A DNA stretch of 64,000 bases from Dolosigranulum savutiense (GTDB lineage: Bacteria; Bacillota; Bacilli; Lactobacillales; Carnobacteriaceae_A): the NCBI RefSeq assembly GCF_039830095.1, contig NZ_CP142435.1, positions 806,001 through 870,000 of the forward strand, read 5' to 3'. The position numbers were made by a program, and so were the translations under genes. Position 1 is the first letter of the stretch. Each line of letters begins with the position of its first letter. Below, piece after piece: positions 35,853 to 43,809 of the stretch. Under the pieces are notes generated by a model. The model saw only the letters and a list, made by a program, of their open reading frames with translations, did no database searches and was not told where the DNA came from.

Positions 35853-38034
35853 CCACTTCACCTGCCATATGCTTCACGCGACTCGCAATTTCTTGATGCC
35901 GCCCATGAACCATTGGACGTTTCTGCGGGTTGCCTAAATACCCACACGTACGCTTCACTACATCACATGTCTCCGGATCAGTGTTCCCACAGTTTGGACA
36001 CTCAAACCCACGCTCTGTTGGATTGAAATCTCCATCATAATCACATTCATAGCAATGATCAATTGGCGTATTGGTTCCTAAATAACCAACTCGACTATAC
36101 GCAAAATCCCACACTGCTTCTAACGCTTTCGGATTTGTTTGCAACTTGGGGTATTCACAATAATGAATGAATCCCCCACTCGTATAGACGGGGTAATCTT
36201 TTTCAAACTCTAACTTCTCAAATGGAGTAGGATTTTTTCGCACATCGTAATGAAAACTATTCGTATAGTATTCTTTATCCGTAATATGAGCAACCTCCCC
36301 AAACTTAGCCAAGTCTAAGCGACAAAATCGATCGGTTAAGCTCTCACTTGGGGTCGAATACACACTAAAGTGCAGATCCGTTTCATCCGCATAGTTCTCA
36401 GCATACTGTTTAAAGGCGCGCATAATTTTTAACGTAAATGCTTTAGCTTCCGGATTATCTTCCCAATCTGGTCCAAAGAAAACAGTCGCCGCTTCATACA
36501 AGCCAATATAACCGATCGAGACGGTTGCCCGACGTTTTTTGAAAAATTGAGTGACTGATTCACCGGCCTGAACACGCTTGCCGAATGCTCCGTGCATATA
36601 GAGAATCGGTGCATTCTCAGGTCGTGCTTCCATAACGCGCTCTGCTTTATAAATCAGCGCATCCTTCAGTACTTGCATCCGCTCCTCAAACAACGTCCAA
36701 AATAGGGCTATATCACCGCCCGATTCCAATGCAATACGAGGAACATTCAACGTCACGACACCTAGGTTCATTCGCCCAGCATTCACCTCTTGCCCTACTT
36801 CATCTGACCAACCTTGTAAGAACGACCGACATCCCATCGGCGCTTTAAAACTTCCCGTTAATTCCTTGATTTTATCATAATTCAATACATCGGGATACAT
36901 TCGCTTCGTTGAACATTCCAGTGCCAGTTGTTTGATATCATAGTTGGGGTCATTTTCGCGCAAGTTCACCCCATCTTTTAAGGTGAAGACTAACTTCGGA
37001 AAAATAGCTGTACGCCCTTCCTTGCCTAACCCTTTCAAGCGAACGCGCAAGATAGCTTGTTGAATTTTTCGCTCGAACCAATTTGTTCCTAGACCAAAGC
37101 CAAGCGTCGTGAAAGGCGTCTGACCTTGCGATGTATACAGCGTGTTAATTTCATACTCCAAACTTTGCATTGCATCATAGATATCTTTCTCCGTTTTTGC
37201 TTTGACATAAGCTTCACGTTTATCCGGAGTGAGCCACTCTGCTGCAGTGGCTACATGTTTGTCATAATTCAACTTCGCATACGGTGCCAACACTTCATCG
37301 ATACGATCGAATGTGCATCCACCATACTGACTGCTAGCTACATTAGCAATAATTTGCGCAGTCTGAGCTGTAGCTGTCTGAATGGACTTGGGTGACTCTA
37401 CTTCTGCATTCCCAATCTGAAATCCCTGCTCGAACATCGACTTGAAATCAATCAAGCAACAGTTCGTCATCGGTGAATACGGCGTGTAATCCAAGTCATG
37501 ATAATGGATATCTCCTTTTTCATGAGCACTCGCCACATGCTCAGGCATCATCTTGAGCCCCATCGCCTTCGCTACAATTCCCGCCGTCAAATCACGCTCC
37601 GTATTGAAGACATTGCTATCTTTATTGGCATTTTCATTCACTACACTGGCATCTTTATTCAGCAGTGTCTGAATCCGATGATTAATATCCCGGCTTTTTT
37701 GACGCTGACTATCTTGTTGTTCGCCCACTTGTTCATAGATAGCTCGGCCTTTCTCATCCCCTAGTTGCTCGAATATATCACCGACAACCGCAGACAGAAC
37801 AACCGTCGACACTTCCGAATCAACTAAATTGTCGCGTAATCCTTGCTCAATTGCTTGTTTAAAAATATCTTTTGATAATCTGTCAGTTTCACCTGACTGT
37901 TCACTTGCCTTCTTATAGGACTGATAAATCGTTTCTAGATTAAATCGTTCTCGATGTCCGTTACGTTTTTTAACAGTTAAAGAAGCCAAATCAACGGCCT
38001 CAACGCCCAATGTCAATTGCTCTGATTCTAACAT
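35833..38034 (-). CDS. nrdD: anaerobic (class III) ribonucleoside-triphosphate reductase NrdD
   Basis: It reduces NTPs to dNTPs without oxygen, using a glycyl radical and formate. An ATP-cone regulatory domain occupies the start (about 20-115, 'VKKRNGHRERFNLETIYQSYKKA'). The barrel follows, and the C-terminus has a zinc site (CYECDYDGDF, then CPNCG) and the radical loop RTCGYLGNP with the glycine. I start at the ATG at 38034 because AAAGGG precedes it, giving 733 residues. Tandem NrdR boxes lie upstream. The fhs/pfl-like formate chemistry in the window suits this enzyme. Confidence 0.95.
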   Translation of the reverse strand: MLESEQLTLGVEAVDLASLTVKKRNGHRERFNLETIYQSYKKASEQSGETDRLSKDIFKQAIEQGLRDNLVDSEVSTVVLSAVVGDIFEQLGDEKGRAIYEQVGEQQDSQRQKSRDINHRIQTLLNKDASVVNENANKDSNVFNTERDLTAGIVAKAMGLKMMPEHVASAHEKGDIHYHDLDYTPYSPMTNCCLIDFKSMFEQGFQIGNAEVESPKSIQTATAQTAQIIANVASSQYGGCTFDRIDEVLAPYAKLNYDKHVATAAEWLTPDKREAYVKAKTEKDIYDAMQSLEYEINTLYTSQGQTPFTTLGFGLGTNWFERKIQQAILRVRLKGLGKEGRTAIFPKLVFTLKDGVNLRENDPNYDIKQLALECSTKRMYPDVLNYDKIKELTGSFKAPMGCRSFLQGWSDEVGQEVNAGRMNLGVVTLNVPRIALESGGDIALFWTLFEERMQVLKDALIYKAERVMEARPENAPILYMHGAFGKRVQAGESVTQFFKKRRATVSIGYIGLYEAATVFFGPDWEDNPEAKAFTLKIMRAFKQYAENYADETDLHFSVYSTPSESLTDRFCRLDLAKFGEVAHITDKEYYTNSFHYDVRKNPTPFEKLEFEKDYPVYTSGGFIHYCEYPKLQTNPKALEAVWDFAYSRVGYLGTNTPIDHCYECDYDGDFNPTERGFECPNCGNTDPETCDVVKRTCGYLGNPQKRPMVHGRHQEIASRVKHMAGEVDADETN

Positions 38035-38187
38035 AATATAACCCTTTCTAACTTTCATTGCCTACTTAATACCGCTTTTTTGCTATCTCACTCATTTATT
38101 ATTTCCATCTTCATTTTGTGATTTCAATTACGAAATAAAGAAGTACAGCTCCTATTGTAACGAGAAATAATATATATTTCAAGACAA

Positions 38188-38234
38188 AACACAATATATA
38201 GTGTTTTATTTTTATTTAGACACTATATATTGTG
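38188..38234 (-). promoter_or_regulatory. tandem NrdR boxes upstream of nrdDG
   Basis: ACACAATATATAGTGT (38188-38203) and ACACTATATATTGTGT (38219-38234) both fit the NrdR consensus ACACwATATnTwGTGT and are perfect or near-perfect dyads. Their centres are 31 bp apart, three helix turns, the usual geometry for NrdR, which represses ribonucleotide reductases when dATP is high. No nrdR gene is in the window. Confidence 0.88.
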
Positions 38235-38370
38235 TTTTTAAACTTTTAAAATCATTTTGTATTTTTGATCAACACTGCGCAATAACAGTTTCTTTCCTCA
38301 TGATACTGACTAGATATCATCATTTTTTGAACAAAACATAAAATTTCTAAATATAACTATTCTGATGTGA

Positions 38371-38464
38371 CCCCCAAAAGTTGGAGTTTTGAATAGTGAC
38401 GATTAAGCACGTGATTGAGTGACTTGTTTTCGGTAAATGACTGAAGATAAGTCGCTCAATTTTA
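38371..38464 (-). mobile_element. relic of an IS3-family element (orfB end)
   Basis: Read on the minus strand, the sequence ends a frame KLSDLSSVIYRKQVTQSRA-stop, the hallmark C-terminus of IS3-family OrfB transposases. The IS3-type terminal sequence CTCCAACTTTTGGGGGTCA follows. Only this right end remains, between the nrdD promoter and the oxidase gene. I see nothing else in 38235-38544 apart from the region's AT-rich promoter sequence. Confidence 0.75.
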
Positions 38465-38553
38465 CATTATTTATTTTTCTTTATATCAACTCATTTTTCC
38501 GGTACAATACAGACACTTACTTAGTAGAAAAATGAAGGAGAAGGTTGGATTCA

Positions 38554-39684
38554 ATGACAATACATGTAGCAATTATCGGTGGTGGGATTGTAGGGGCAAG
38601 TGCGGCTTATTATTTAAGTCAAGTACCCGATATCGAGCTGACACTCTACGATGAAGGAATCGGTAGCGGTACACAAGCATCAGCCGGTATTATCAGTCCC
38701 TGGCTATCGCGTCGGCGCAATAAAGCGTGGTATCGTATGGTTCGAGACGGTGCTGCTTTTTATCCTGCATTTTTATCAGATGTCATGGATGGCGATCCCA
38801 TACCAGACTCAGTTTATAAACAAGTCGGTACCTTACTATTCAAGTCAAAACCCGAATATTTAGATGAAATGTTAGCAATTGGACAAAAAAGACGCGAAAA
38901 TGCCCCAGAAATCGGTGACCTGAAGATCTTATCTGCTGAAGAGGTTCGCGAGTTAATCCCGATTTATGATAAGCAATCAGGATCTCTCTGGGCTGAAGGA
39001 GGCGCCCGTGTGGATGGTCGAGCCTTGGCTGATTTAATCCTCTCCCGCTGTCAAGCTAACCATATGACACTTATTCCCGAAAAAGCAAACCTGAATATTT
39101 TCCAATCCGCCCCCAACTATCAAATTCAGACAAAGACAACCACTAAAACCTTCGATAAAGTCGTCTTGGCCAATGCTGCGTGGCTTAAATATACGCTAGA
39201 ACCTTTGGGCTATAACGTCGATATCCGCGCGCAGAAGGGCCAGTTAGCCGAACTACAACTCGACCAGCCTACCAGCAACTGGCCGGTCGTCATGCCGGAA
39301 GGAGAAGGCGATTTTATTCCCTTTGAAGATAAAGTCATTATCGGAGCAACGCATGAAGATGAACAAGGATTTGATCTGGCGCTAGAGCCTGAGGTACTAC
39401 AACCCATTCTCAATTCTGTCAATCAGATGTTTTCTGAACACCTTACTGCATCTCTTATTACCAATTATCGTATTGGCACACGTGCTTATACCTCTGATTA
39501 TGCCCCTTTCTTCGGATTTGTACCGGGGCAAGGAGATTCCGTTGTGGCTGCAAGTGGTCTTGGTTCTACAGGTCTGACAGCTGGTCCACTTGTTGGCAAA
39601 ATTTTGTCTGAATTAATATTAGGACAGTCCCCAAGTTTACCTTTGGACGATTACCCGATTGCTCGCTATATTCAGAAAAAATAA
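38554..39684 (+). CDS. FAD-dependent amino-acid oxidase (DAO family)
   Basis: A DAO-family flavoprotein, likely a glycine/D-amino-acid oxidase or related dehydrogenase. The FAD-binding IIGGGIVGASAAYYLS lies at about 6-21, 'SAGIISPWLSRRRNKAWYRMVRDGA' at about 45-70, and a C-terminal substrate/FAD motif (RIGTRAYTSDYAPFFGFVPG and a later GLGSTGLTAGPLVGK) near 310-350. GGAG sits 13 bp before the ATG at 38554 and only 4 bp before the TTG at 38545, so the start is uncertain. About 376 residues. The substrate is unknown. Confidence 0.82.
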   Translation: MTIHVAIIGGGIVGASAAYYLSQVPDIELTLYDEGIGSGTQASAGIISPWLSRRRNKAWYRMVRDGAAFYPAFLSDVMDGDPIPDSVYKQVGTLLFKSKPEYLDEMLAIGQKRRENAPEIGDLKILSAEEVRELIPIYDKQSGSLWAEGGARVDGRALADLILSRCQANHMTLIPEKANLNIFQSAPNYQIQTKTTTKTFDKVVLANAAWLKYTLEPLGYNVDIRAQKGQLAELQLDQPTSNWPVVMPEGEGDFIPFEDKVIIGATHEDEQGFDLALEPEVLQPILNSVNQMFSEHLTASLITNYRIGTRAYTSDYAPFFGFVPGQGDSVVAASGLGSTGLTAGPLVGKILSELILGQSPSLPLDDYPIARYIQKK

Positions 39685-39742
39685 AAATTTGAACCGCCAG
39701 TTGAATCATTGAACGACACACTTTTATAGAAAGTAGGATCTT

Positions 39743-39955
39743 ATGTTAACGAACGAAACATTTAAATATATCTCTTGGCTTTCCATCGCCTTATCGCTTA
39801 TCGGCTTCTTACGTTGGGGAATCATACTCGGCAGTATCGGTATGGGACTCAGCTTAATTGGCTTATTACTCACTGAAGATGAAAGCTTGCATTGGATCGC
39901 ACTCGGTATTGGAGCTCTAGCCGTTATTGTCGGTATCCTGTCTAACTCGCACTAA
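39743..39955 (+). CDS. small membrane protein
   Basis: 70 residues with three closely packed hydrophobic segments (about 9-23, 26-43 and 49-67) and almost no soluble part. It starts MLTNETFKYISW, 58 bp after the oxidase gene on the same strand, with only a poor ribosome site (AGTAGGATC). No family is recognised. Confidence 0.5.
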   Translation: MLTNETFKYISWLSIALSLIGFLRWGIILGSIGMGLSLIGLLLTEDESLHWIALGIGALAVIVGILSNSH

Positions 39956-40054
39956 CCTGAAAATGGCTTGTTAAAAACCCACTTTTATATATTAGATTAT
40001 GTTTGTAACTACTTCTCTGAAAAAACATGGTATAATTTAATTAAAATTTAGAAA

Positions 40055-40495
40055 GTGGTGTTTCTCGTGAATCTTTTCCACCGATTCAAATATGTACTTG
40101 TCGTTATTGCATCTGTCTTAAGCACGCTAATCATCATTTATATTGTCAATCAATCTTCACCTGAATTAGTTGGCACATACCAAGCGACTAATCAAGCCAG
40201 TTCACCGTATGTATTGTTACTATCCTTTTTTGACAAAGATGGCAGATACGAGTTATATGTCAATTCTGAGTTGATGGAAGAAGGTAGCTACCGCCAGCAA
40301 GCCGACAATGTGTATGTACTGACTGAAGAAGATCATGGTAATACGCATTTAGTTACATTATTGCCAGATAATTCTTTTCACTGATTGCAAGCAGATAAAA
40401 ATCACCCTGAGCACGTATTTAAGATGGAACAAATCGATGAAGGCCCAACTTCAATTATCGGCCCAGATAAAGTACACCGCACCTATTATGAATGA
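40055..40495 (+). pseudogene. membrane-anchored protein gene broken by one in-frame stop
   Basis: The gene opens with GTG at 40055 (or the GTG at 40067) and encodes an N-terminal helix (FKYVLVVIASVLSTLIIIYIV) and a beta-rich domain (LVGTYQATNQ, then DGRYELYVNSELMEEGSYR). After 109 codons it hits TGA (40382-40384). The same frame continues without a break for 36 codons (LQADKNHPEHVFKMEQIDEGP...RTYYE) to a TGA at 40493-40495. The tail reads like normal protein, so a single nonsense change in a 146-residue lipocalin-like or DUF-type protein is the simplest view. A terminator follows at 40507-40542. Confidence 0.7.
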
Positions 40496-40506
40496 TTGTT
40501 AAATTT

Positions 40507-40542
40507 AAACACCAAGCCCTTGATGACAGGACTTGGTGTTTT
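40507..40542. terminator. bidirectional terminator
   Basis: AAACACCAAG pairs with CTTGGTGTTTT, supported by an inner CCT/AGG, around a loop of about 10 nt. It separates the broken gene from the secreted-protein cassette on the other strand. Confidence 0.75.
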
Positions 40543-40567
40543 GATTATTTATTGATGATTGTGATTA

Positions 40568-40984
40568 TTAATCAGCTTTTTGTAATAATCCAGCAAATCT
40601 ATAATACACGTTCTCAGGATCATCTACTTTTGTAATACCAGTAAATTCTAGGTACCCTTCATACTTCACTCCATCTTCATAATGGACATGCCATATTCGC
40701 TCGCTCCTTGGACGGCCTGGACTAGTGATACTACTTGCAACATTTAGAAATTTACCTACATGAATTGCAGGTTTACCATTTCTAAAATTGATAGGTTGAA
40801 TTTCTGTCTCACTTTCCATAACATTAATGTTTTCTATTTTCTCAGTAGCTGTCTCATCTGTATAAAAATCATTGGCAGATACAGTAACAGACATGTTCAT
40901 TACTATAAGAGCTAATGCACCTACTAGTATTATTTTAATTGTTTGCCTAACTTTATTTGTTCGCATAATATTTACCCTTTCCAT
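40568..40984 (-). CDS. secreted protein C of the 40.6-41.7 kb cassette
   Basis: 138 residues with a signal peptide (hydrophobic core IIILVGALALIVMNMSV-like, about 17-34) and a likely cleavage after VSA in SVTVSAND. The mature part (about 38-138) holds KPAIHVGKFLNVASSITSPG and WHVHYEDGVKYEGYLEFTG, a short beta-rich fold. Its ATG lies within the last codons of the upstream membrane gene (32-bp overlap), with GGAGG 8 bp before it. No known family. Its cleavage site TVSAN matches that of protein A (41178-41690). Confidence 0.65.
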   Translation of the reverse strand: MERVNIMRTNKVRQTIKIILVGALALIVMNMSVTVSANDFYTDETATEKIENINVMESETEIQPINFRNGKPAIHVGKFLNVASSITSPGRPRSERIWHVHYEDGVKYEGYLEFTGITKVDDPENVYYRFAGLLQKAD

Positions 40985-41144
40985 GTAAAAAGCCTCCTAC
41001 CGATGCTCCGATAAGTCCTCCAATTCGCAAAGACCAAGACGTGAAAAAATTAATTGATGTAAATAGCTCTAATAATTCTGAGATGACAATAAGTCCCAAC
41101 ATTGCTAATATATAGCTTACCATGACTTTATAGTCTATTTTCAT
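40953..41144 (-). CDS. membrane protein B of the cassette
   Basis: 63 residues with two hydrophobic segments (about 8-26 and 37-53), the second glycine-rich (LRIGGLIGASVGGFLHG), and a basic tail. I use the ATG at 41144, because AAAGGAG lies 8 bp upstream. It lies 33 bp after protein A and overlaps protein C, so the three are almost certainly one mRNA. Size and position suit an immunity, export-helper or pore protein, but no family is recognised. Confidence 0.6.
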   Translation of the reverse strand: MKIDYKVMVSYILAMLGLIVISELLELFTSINFFTSWSLRIGGLIGASVGGFLHGKGKYYANK

Positions 41145-41177
41145 CCTCATCTCTCCTTTAAATATATGAAGTTCATA

Positions 41178-41690
41178 TTACTGTAGATAATAGTATTGAT
41201 AAAACACGCCATCATAAACATATACTCTCCCATGAGAATAGTGAGGAGCATCAATAATCTCTGATAAACCGGCACCTATTGCTGATCCTACTGAACCACC
41301 GATAGCAGATCCAAGTAAACTAAATAAAGCCGCAGTTCCACCAGACTGAATATTATTTAACGTATTAGCGCTTAGATATATTTTGAATAATCCATCTTCT
41401 CTAACAATTTTATTCACTCCATTAACTTTGACATCCCCACTTCGAAGGACATTAGAGTGATTATATGATGGTATATCATTTCCTAATTGCCGTGAAACTT
41501 CTGTATACGCTTCATCAGTAAAATGATACTCTGTCCCTTGTTCAGTTTCTACTACTTCAAGATATTGTGAAAAATCTTGTTGTATTTCCTGAACTTCTTC
41601 TTGATTAGCTGAAACCGTCAAGGGAGTGCTTCCTATTCCTATACTACTTAGTGCGACTGTTATACATAAAACCTTACCAAATTTTTTCAT
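41178..41690 (-). CDS. secreted glycine-zipper protein A of the cassette
   Basis: 170 residues with a clear signal peptide and cleavage after VSA in LTVSANQEE (about 29). The mature domain has an acidic start (EEVQEIQQDFSQYLEVVE), KIYLSANTLNNI at about 107-118, and then a hydrophobic glycine-zipper helix (ALFSLLGSAIGGSVGSAIGAG, about 125-145). The end is Tyr-rich (VYDGVFYQYYYLQ). Glycine zippers insert into or oligomerise in membranes, as in many bacteriocins and toxins. Good promoter at 41736-41763. Function unknown. Confidence 0.65.
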   Translation of the reverse strand: MKKFGKVLCITVALSSIGIGSTPLTVSANQEEVQEIQQDFSQYLEVVETEQGTEYHFTDEAYTEVSRQLGNDIPSYNHSNVLRSGDVKVNGVNKIVREDGLFKIYLSANTLNNIQSGGTAALFSLLGSAIGGSVGSAIGAGLSEIIDAPHYSHGRVYVYDGVFYQYYYLQ

Positions 41691-41735
41691 AAATTATCTC
41701 TTCTTAGATAGTTGCTTACGCCCATCGACAAATAC

Positions 41736-41763
41736 AGTATACCATATGTGAATTTTATTACAA
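41736..41763 (-). promoter_or_regulatory. promoter of the secreted-protein cassette
   Basis: On the minus strand TTGTAA (-35) and TATACT (-10) stand 16 bp apart, about 45 bp before the ATG at 41690. Confidence 0.5.
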
Positions 41764-41774
41764 GAAATATTTGT

Positions 41775-41924
41775 CTATTCTTTGCTATTTTTATCCTGTG
41801 ACTCCATACCATGCTTTACGCCAAAGCGGACAGCTGAATAAACCGTCACCCACGTCACTGCAATAGAGATAATCGATACAATCAACATTAACCATGAGCC
41901 TATATTACTGTTTGACAACTCCAT
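41775..41924 (-). CDS. 49-residue single-span membrane peptide
   Basis: The ATG at 41924 opens MELSNSNIGSW, a 20-residue hydrophobic helix (LMLIVSIISIAVTWVTVYSA) and a basic/acidic tail ending SQDKNSKE; it stops at 41775. GGAGTGAG lies 8 bp upstream, and a promoter (42008-42035) stands in the right direction. It has the size and shape of small regulatory or toxic membrane peptides. It lies directly before the cassette promoter on the same strand, so a link is possible. Confidence 0.5.
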   Translation of the reverse strand: MELSNSNIGSWLMLIVSIISIAVTWVTVYSAVRFGVKHGMESQDKNSKE

Positions 41925-42007
41925 AATTCTCACTCCATTTCTTTATAGAAAACGGATATTCAACAATAATCAGCGACCACTCACTTATTCCTCCACCTTT
42001 CAACTCC

Positions 42008-42035
42008 ATAATAACAGAAATAAAAGCGTTGTCAA
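42008..42035 (-). promoter_or_regulatory. promoter of the 49-residue peptide gene
   Basis: On the minus strand TTGACA (-35) and TATTAT (-10) are 16 bp apart. The untranslated leader would be about 75 nt, and it contains an unusually strong GGTGGAGG followed by a four-codon frame (GTG AGT GGT CGC stop). Confidence 0.55.
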
Positions 42036-42107
42036 ACTATATAGATATTTTGCCCTGCATAATTTACATTAATCAGTCTAACTCGCTTGACATTGGAAAT
42101 AGCTCTA

Positions 42108-42157
42108 TCAAAAAAACCCCACCAAACTGCAGGTAAGACAGTTCAATGGGGGTATCG
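42108..42157 (-). terminator. terminator of the alpha-glucoside operon
   Basis: On the minus strand CCCCATTGAACTG pairs with CAGTTTGGTGGGG around a loop of about 10 nt and is followed by TTTTTTT, right after the PTS gene. Confidence 0.8.
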
Positions 42158-42161
42158 TCAG

Positions 42162-43751
42162 TTATTCATTACTTACTTTACTTTCAAAGGCGTCTCTCAC
42201 TTGTGGCACGTCAAGGCCAACAATGACTTGAATAGCCTGACCATTTCTGACGACTCCATGCGCACCGTGAGATTTAAAGGTTGCATCATCTGCTAATTTA
42301 TCTGGATCTTTGACCGAAATGCGCAGTCTAGTGGTACAGTTATTAATGTCTGCAATATTGTCTGGTCCACCCATTGCTTCTAAGAAACCTGTTGCTTTCT
42401 GTTCAGCTGCATTACCGCCACTAGAAGAACCTGAAGAGGCTGTAGCACTAGAGGATGCTTTCTTATCTTTATAATCTTGCTTGCTGAACATTTTCACATC
42501 TTGATCATCATCTTCACGTCCTGGCGTTTTAATATCAAATTTCAAGATCGCCCATCGGAAGATAAAGAAGTAAATCGCAACGAAAACAAGACCGACACCC
42601 CAGTAAATTAGGATAGAATCCAGGTGGTTATTGATGAGCGGAATCACAAATCCACTAATGTGAGCAATTAACCCACCACCGATATGACCGGCAACTCCTA
42701 GACTGTAAATCGTCATCGCTAAGCTTGCAGATAACAATGCGTGGACAAAGAATAATTGTGGTGCGAGGAATAAGAACGTAAACTCAAATGGCTCTGTAAT
42801 TCCCGTCAACATCGCTGTTAAGGCAGTTGGAACAATCAATGCCATTACAGTTCGGCGTTTCTCAGGCTTCGAAGTTGCTAAGAAAGCTGCCCCGATACCG
42901 ACTGGATAGAATAATTTGGCTGCATTTTGGAACAAGAAACCACCCGCTGGAATAATGCTACGCAATGTACCGGTATGAGCAGCAATTTCTGGTAAGTTTT
43001 CGAACCAGTAACGCTGCAGACCACCTTCGACAATTGCTGGTCCAAATTCAAACGGTTGGTAAATAAAGTGGTGCAAGCCCGTTGGAATTAAAATTTTCTC
43101 TAAGAAGACATAAATCCCGACACCGACTGTTCCACTACTTGCCATCACATCTTGCAGACTTGCGATCACCCCTTGAATCGGTGGCCAGATAACAGCGGTC
43201 AAATAGGCAAGGGGTAGCGCTGAGAAAAAGCCTAAAATAACAACAAAACTTGTCCCAGAGAAAATACCTAACCAATCAGGCAACTCTGTATCATAGAAGC
43301 GGTTGTGGAGCCACACAACAAAGGCAGAAATTAAAATTGCACCGATTAAGTTTGTATCAAGGGTTGCCACACCACCAATTGTTTTTACACCAATCGCTTC
43401 AACATCCGAAATATCAATCCCAAAATCCCATGTCGACATAATCGCATTAATAAACGTATTCCATATCATATATACCGTAAATGCTGCTAAAGATGCTCGA
43501 GCTGCAGCTTTTTTAGCTAAACCAATCGGCAAACCAATAACAAATAGAATCTCCAGTTGAGTGAAAACAACCCAACCACCTTGTTCAATCACACCCCAGA
43601 AATTACGCCAAAAGGTTCCCTCTGCTGCGATTGCGCCTAATATATCTTCATTTTGAAACGCCATCGATAACGCCAACATAATCCCGTTAAATGCAAAGAG
43701 CAAAACAGGGGTAATCATTGCGCCTCCGAAGCGCTGAATTTTTTGCATCAT
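42162..43751 (-). CDS. alpha-glucoside-specific PTS transporter EIICB (GlvC/MalX type)
   Basis: A phosphotransferase permease that takes up maltose or related alpha-glucosides and phosphorylates them. The start MMQKIQRFGGAMITPVLLF, the LPIGLAKKAAAR turn, PTGLHHFIYQPF and MLTGITEPFEFTFLFLAP define the EIIC glucose superfamily (about 1-420). A Ser/Gly linker leads to the EIIB domain with the phospho-accepting Cys472 in NNCTTRLRISV. 529 residues. There is no EIIA domain, so a crr-type EIIA encoded elsewhere must serve it. Last gene of GH13-EEP-EIICB. Confidence 0.88.
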   Translation of the reverse strand: MMQKIQRFGGAMITPVLLFAFNGIMLALSMAFQNEDILGAIAAEGTFWRNFWGVIEQGGWVVFTQLEILFVIGLPIGLAKKAAARASLAAFTVYMIWNTFINAIMSTWDFGIDISDVEAIGVKTIGGVATLDTNLIGAILISAFVVWLHNRFYDTELPDWLGIFSGTSFVVILGFFSALPLAYLTAVIWPPIQGVIASLQDVMASSGTVGVGIYVFLEKILIPTGLHHFIYQPFEFGPAIVEGGLQRYWFENLPEIAAHTGTLRSIIPAGGFLFQNAAKLFYPVGIGAAFLATSKPEKRRTVMALIVPTALTAMLTGITEPFEFTFLFLAPQLFFVHALLSASLAMTIYSLGVAGHIGGGLIAHISGFVIPLINNHLDSILIYWGVGLVFVAIYFFIFRWAILKFDIKTPGREDDDQDVKMFSKQDYKDKKASSSATASSGSSSGGNAAEQKATGFLEAMGGPDNIADINNCTTRLRISVKDPDKLADDATFKSHGAHGVVRNGQAIQVIVGLDVPQVRDAFESKVSNE

Positions 43752-43809
43752 TAAAATCTCTCCTTTTTAAGTTAGTATTCGTTCATTATATTTATTCTGT
43801 CTAATCTGT

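Noticed and set aside
40382-40384. TGA recoding (selenocysteine or tryptophan)
   Set aside because: No SECIS-like structure was recognised, TGG and TGA stops are used normally in neighbouring genes, and a nonsense change is simpler.
43250-43560. Plus-strand frames opposite the PTS gene
   Set aside because: They mirror a strongly conserved membrane protein on the other strand and lack start signals.
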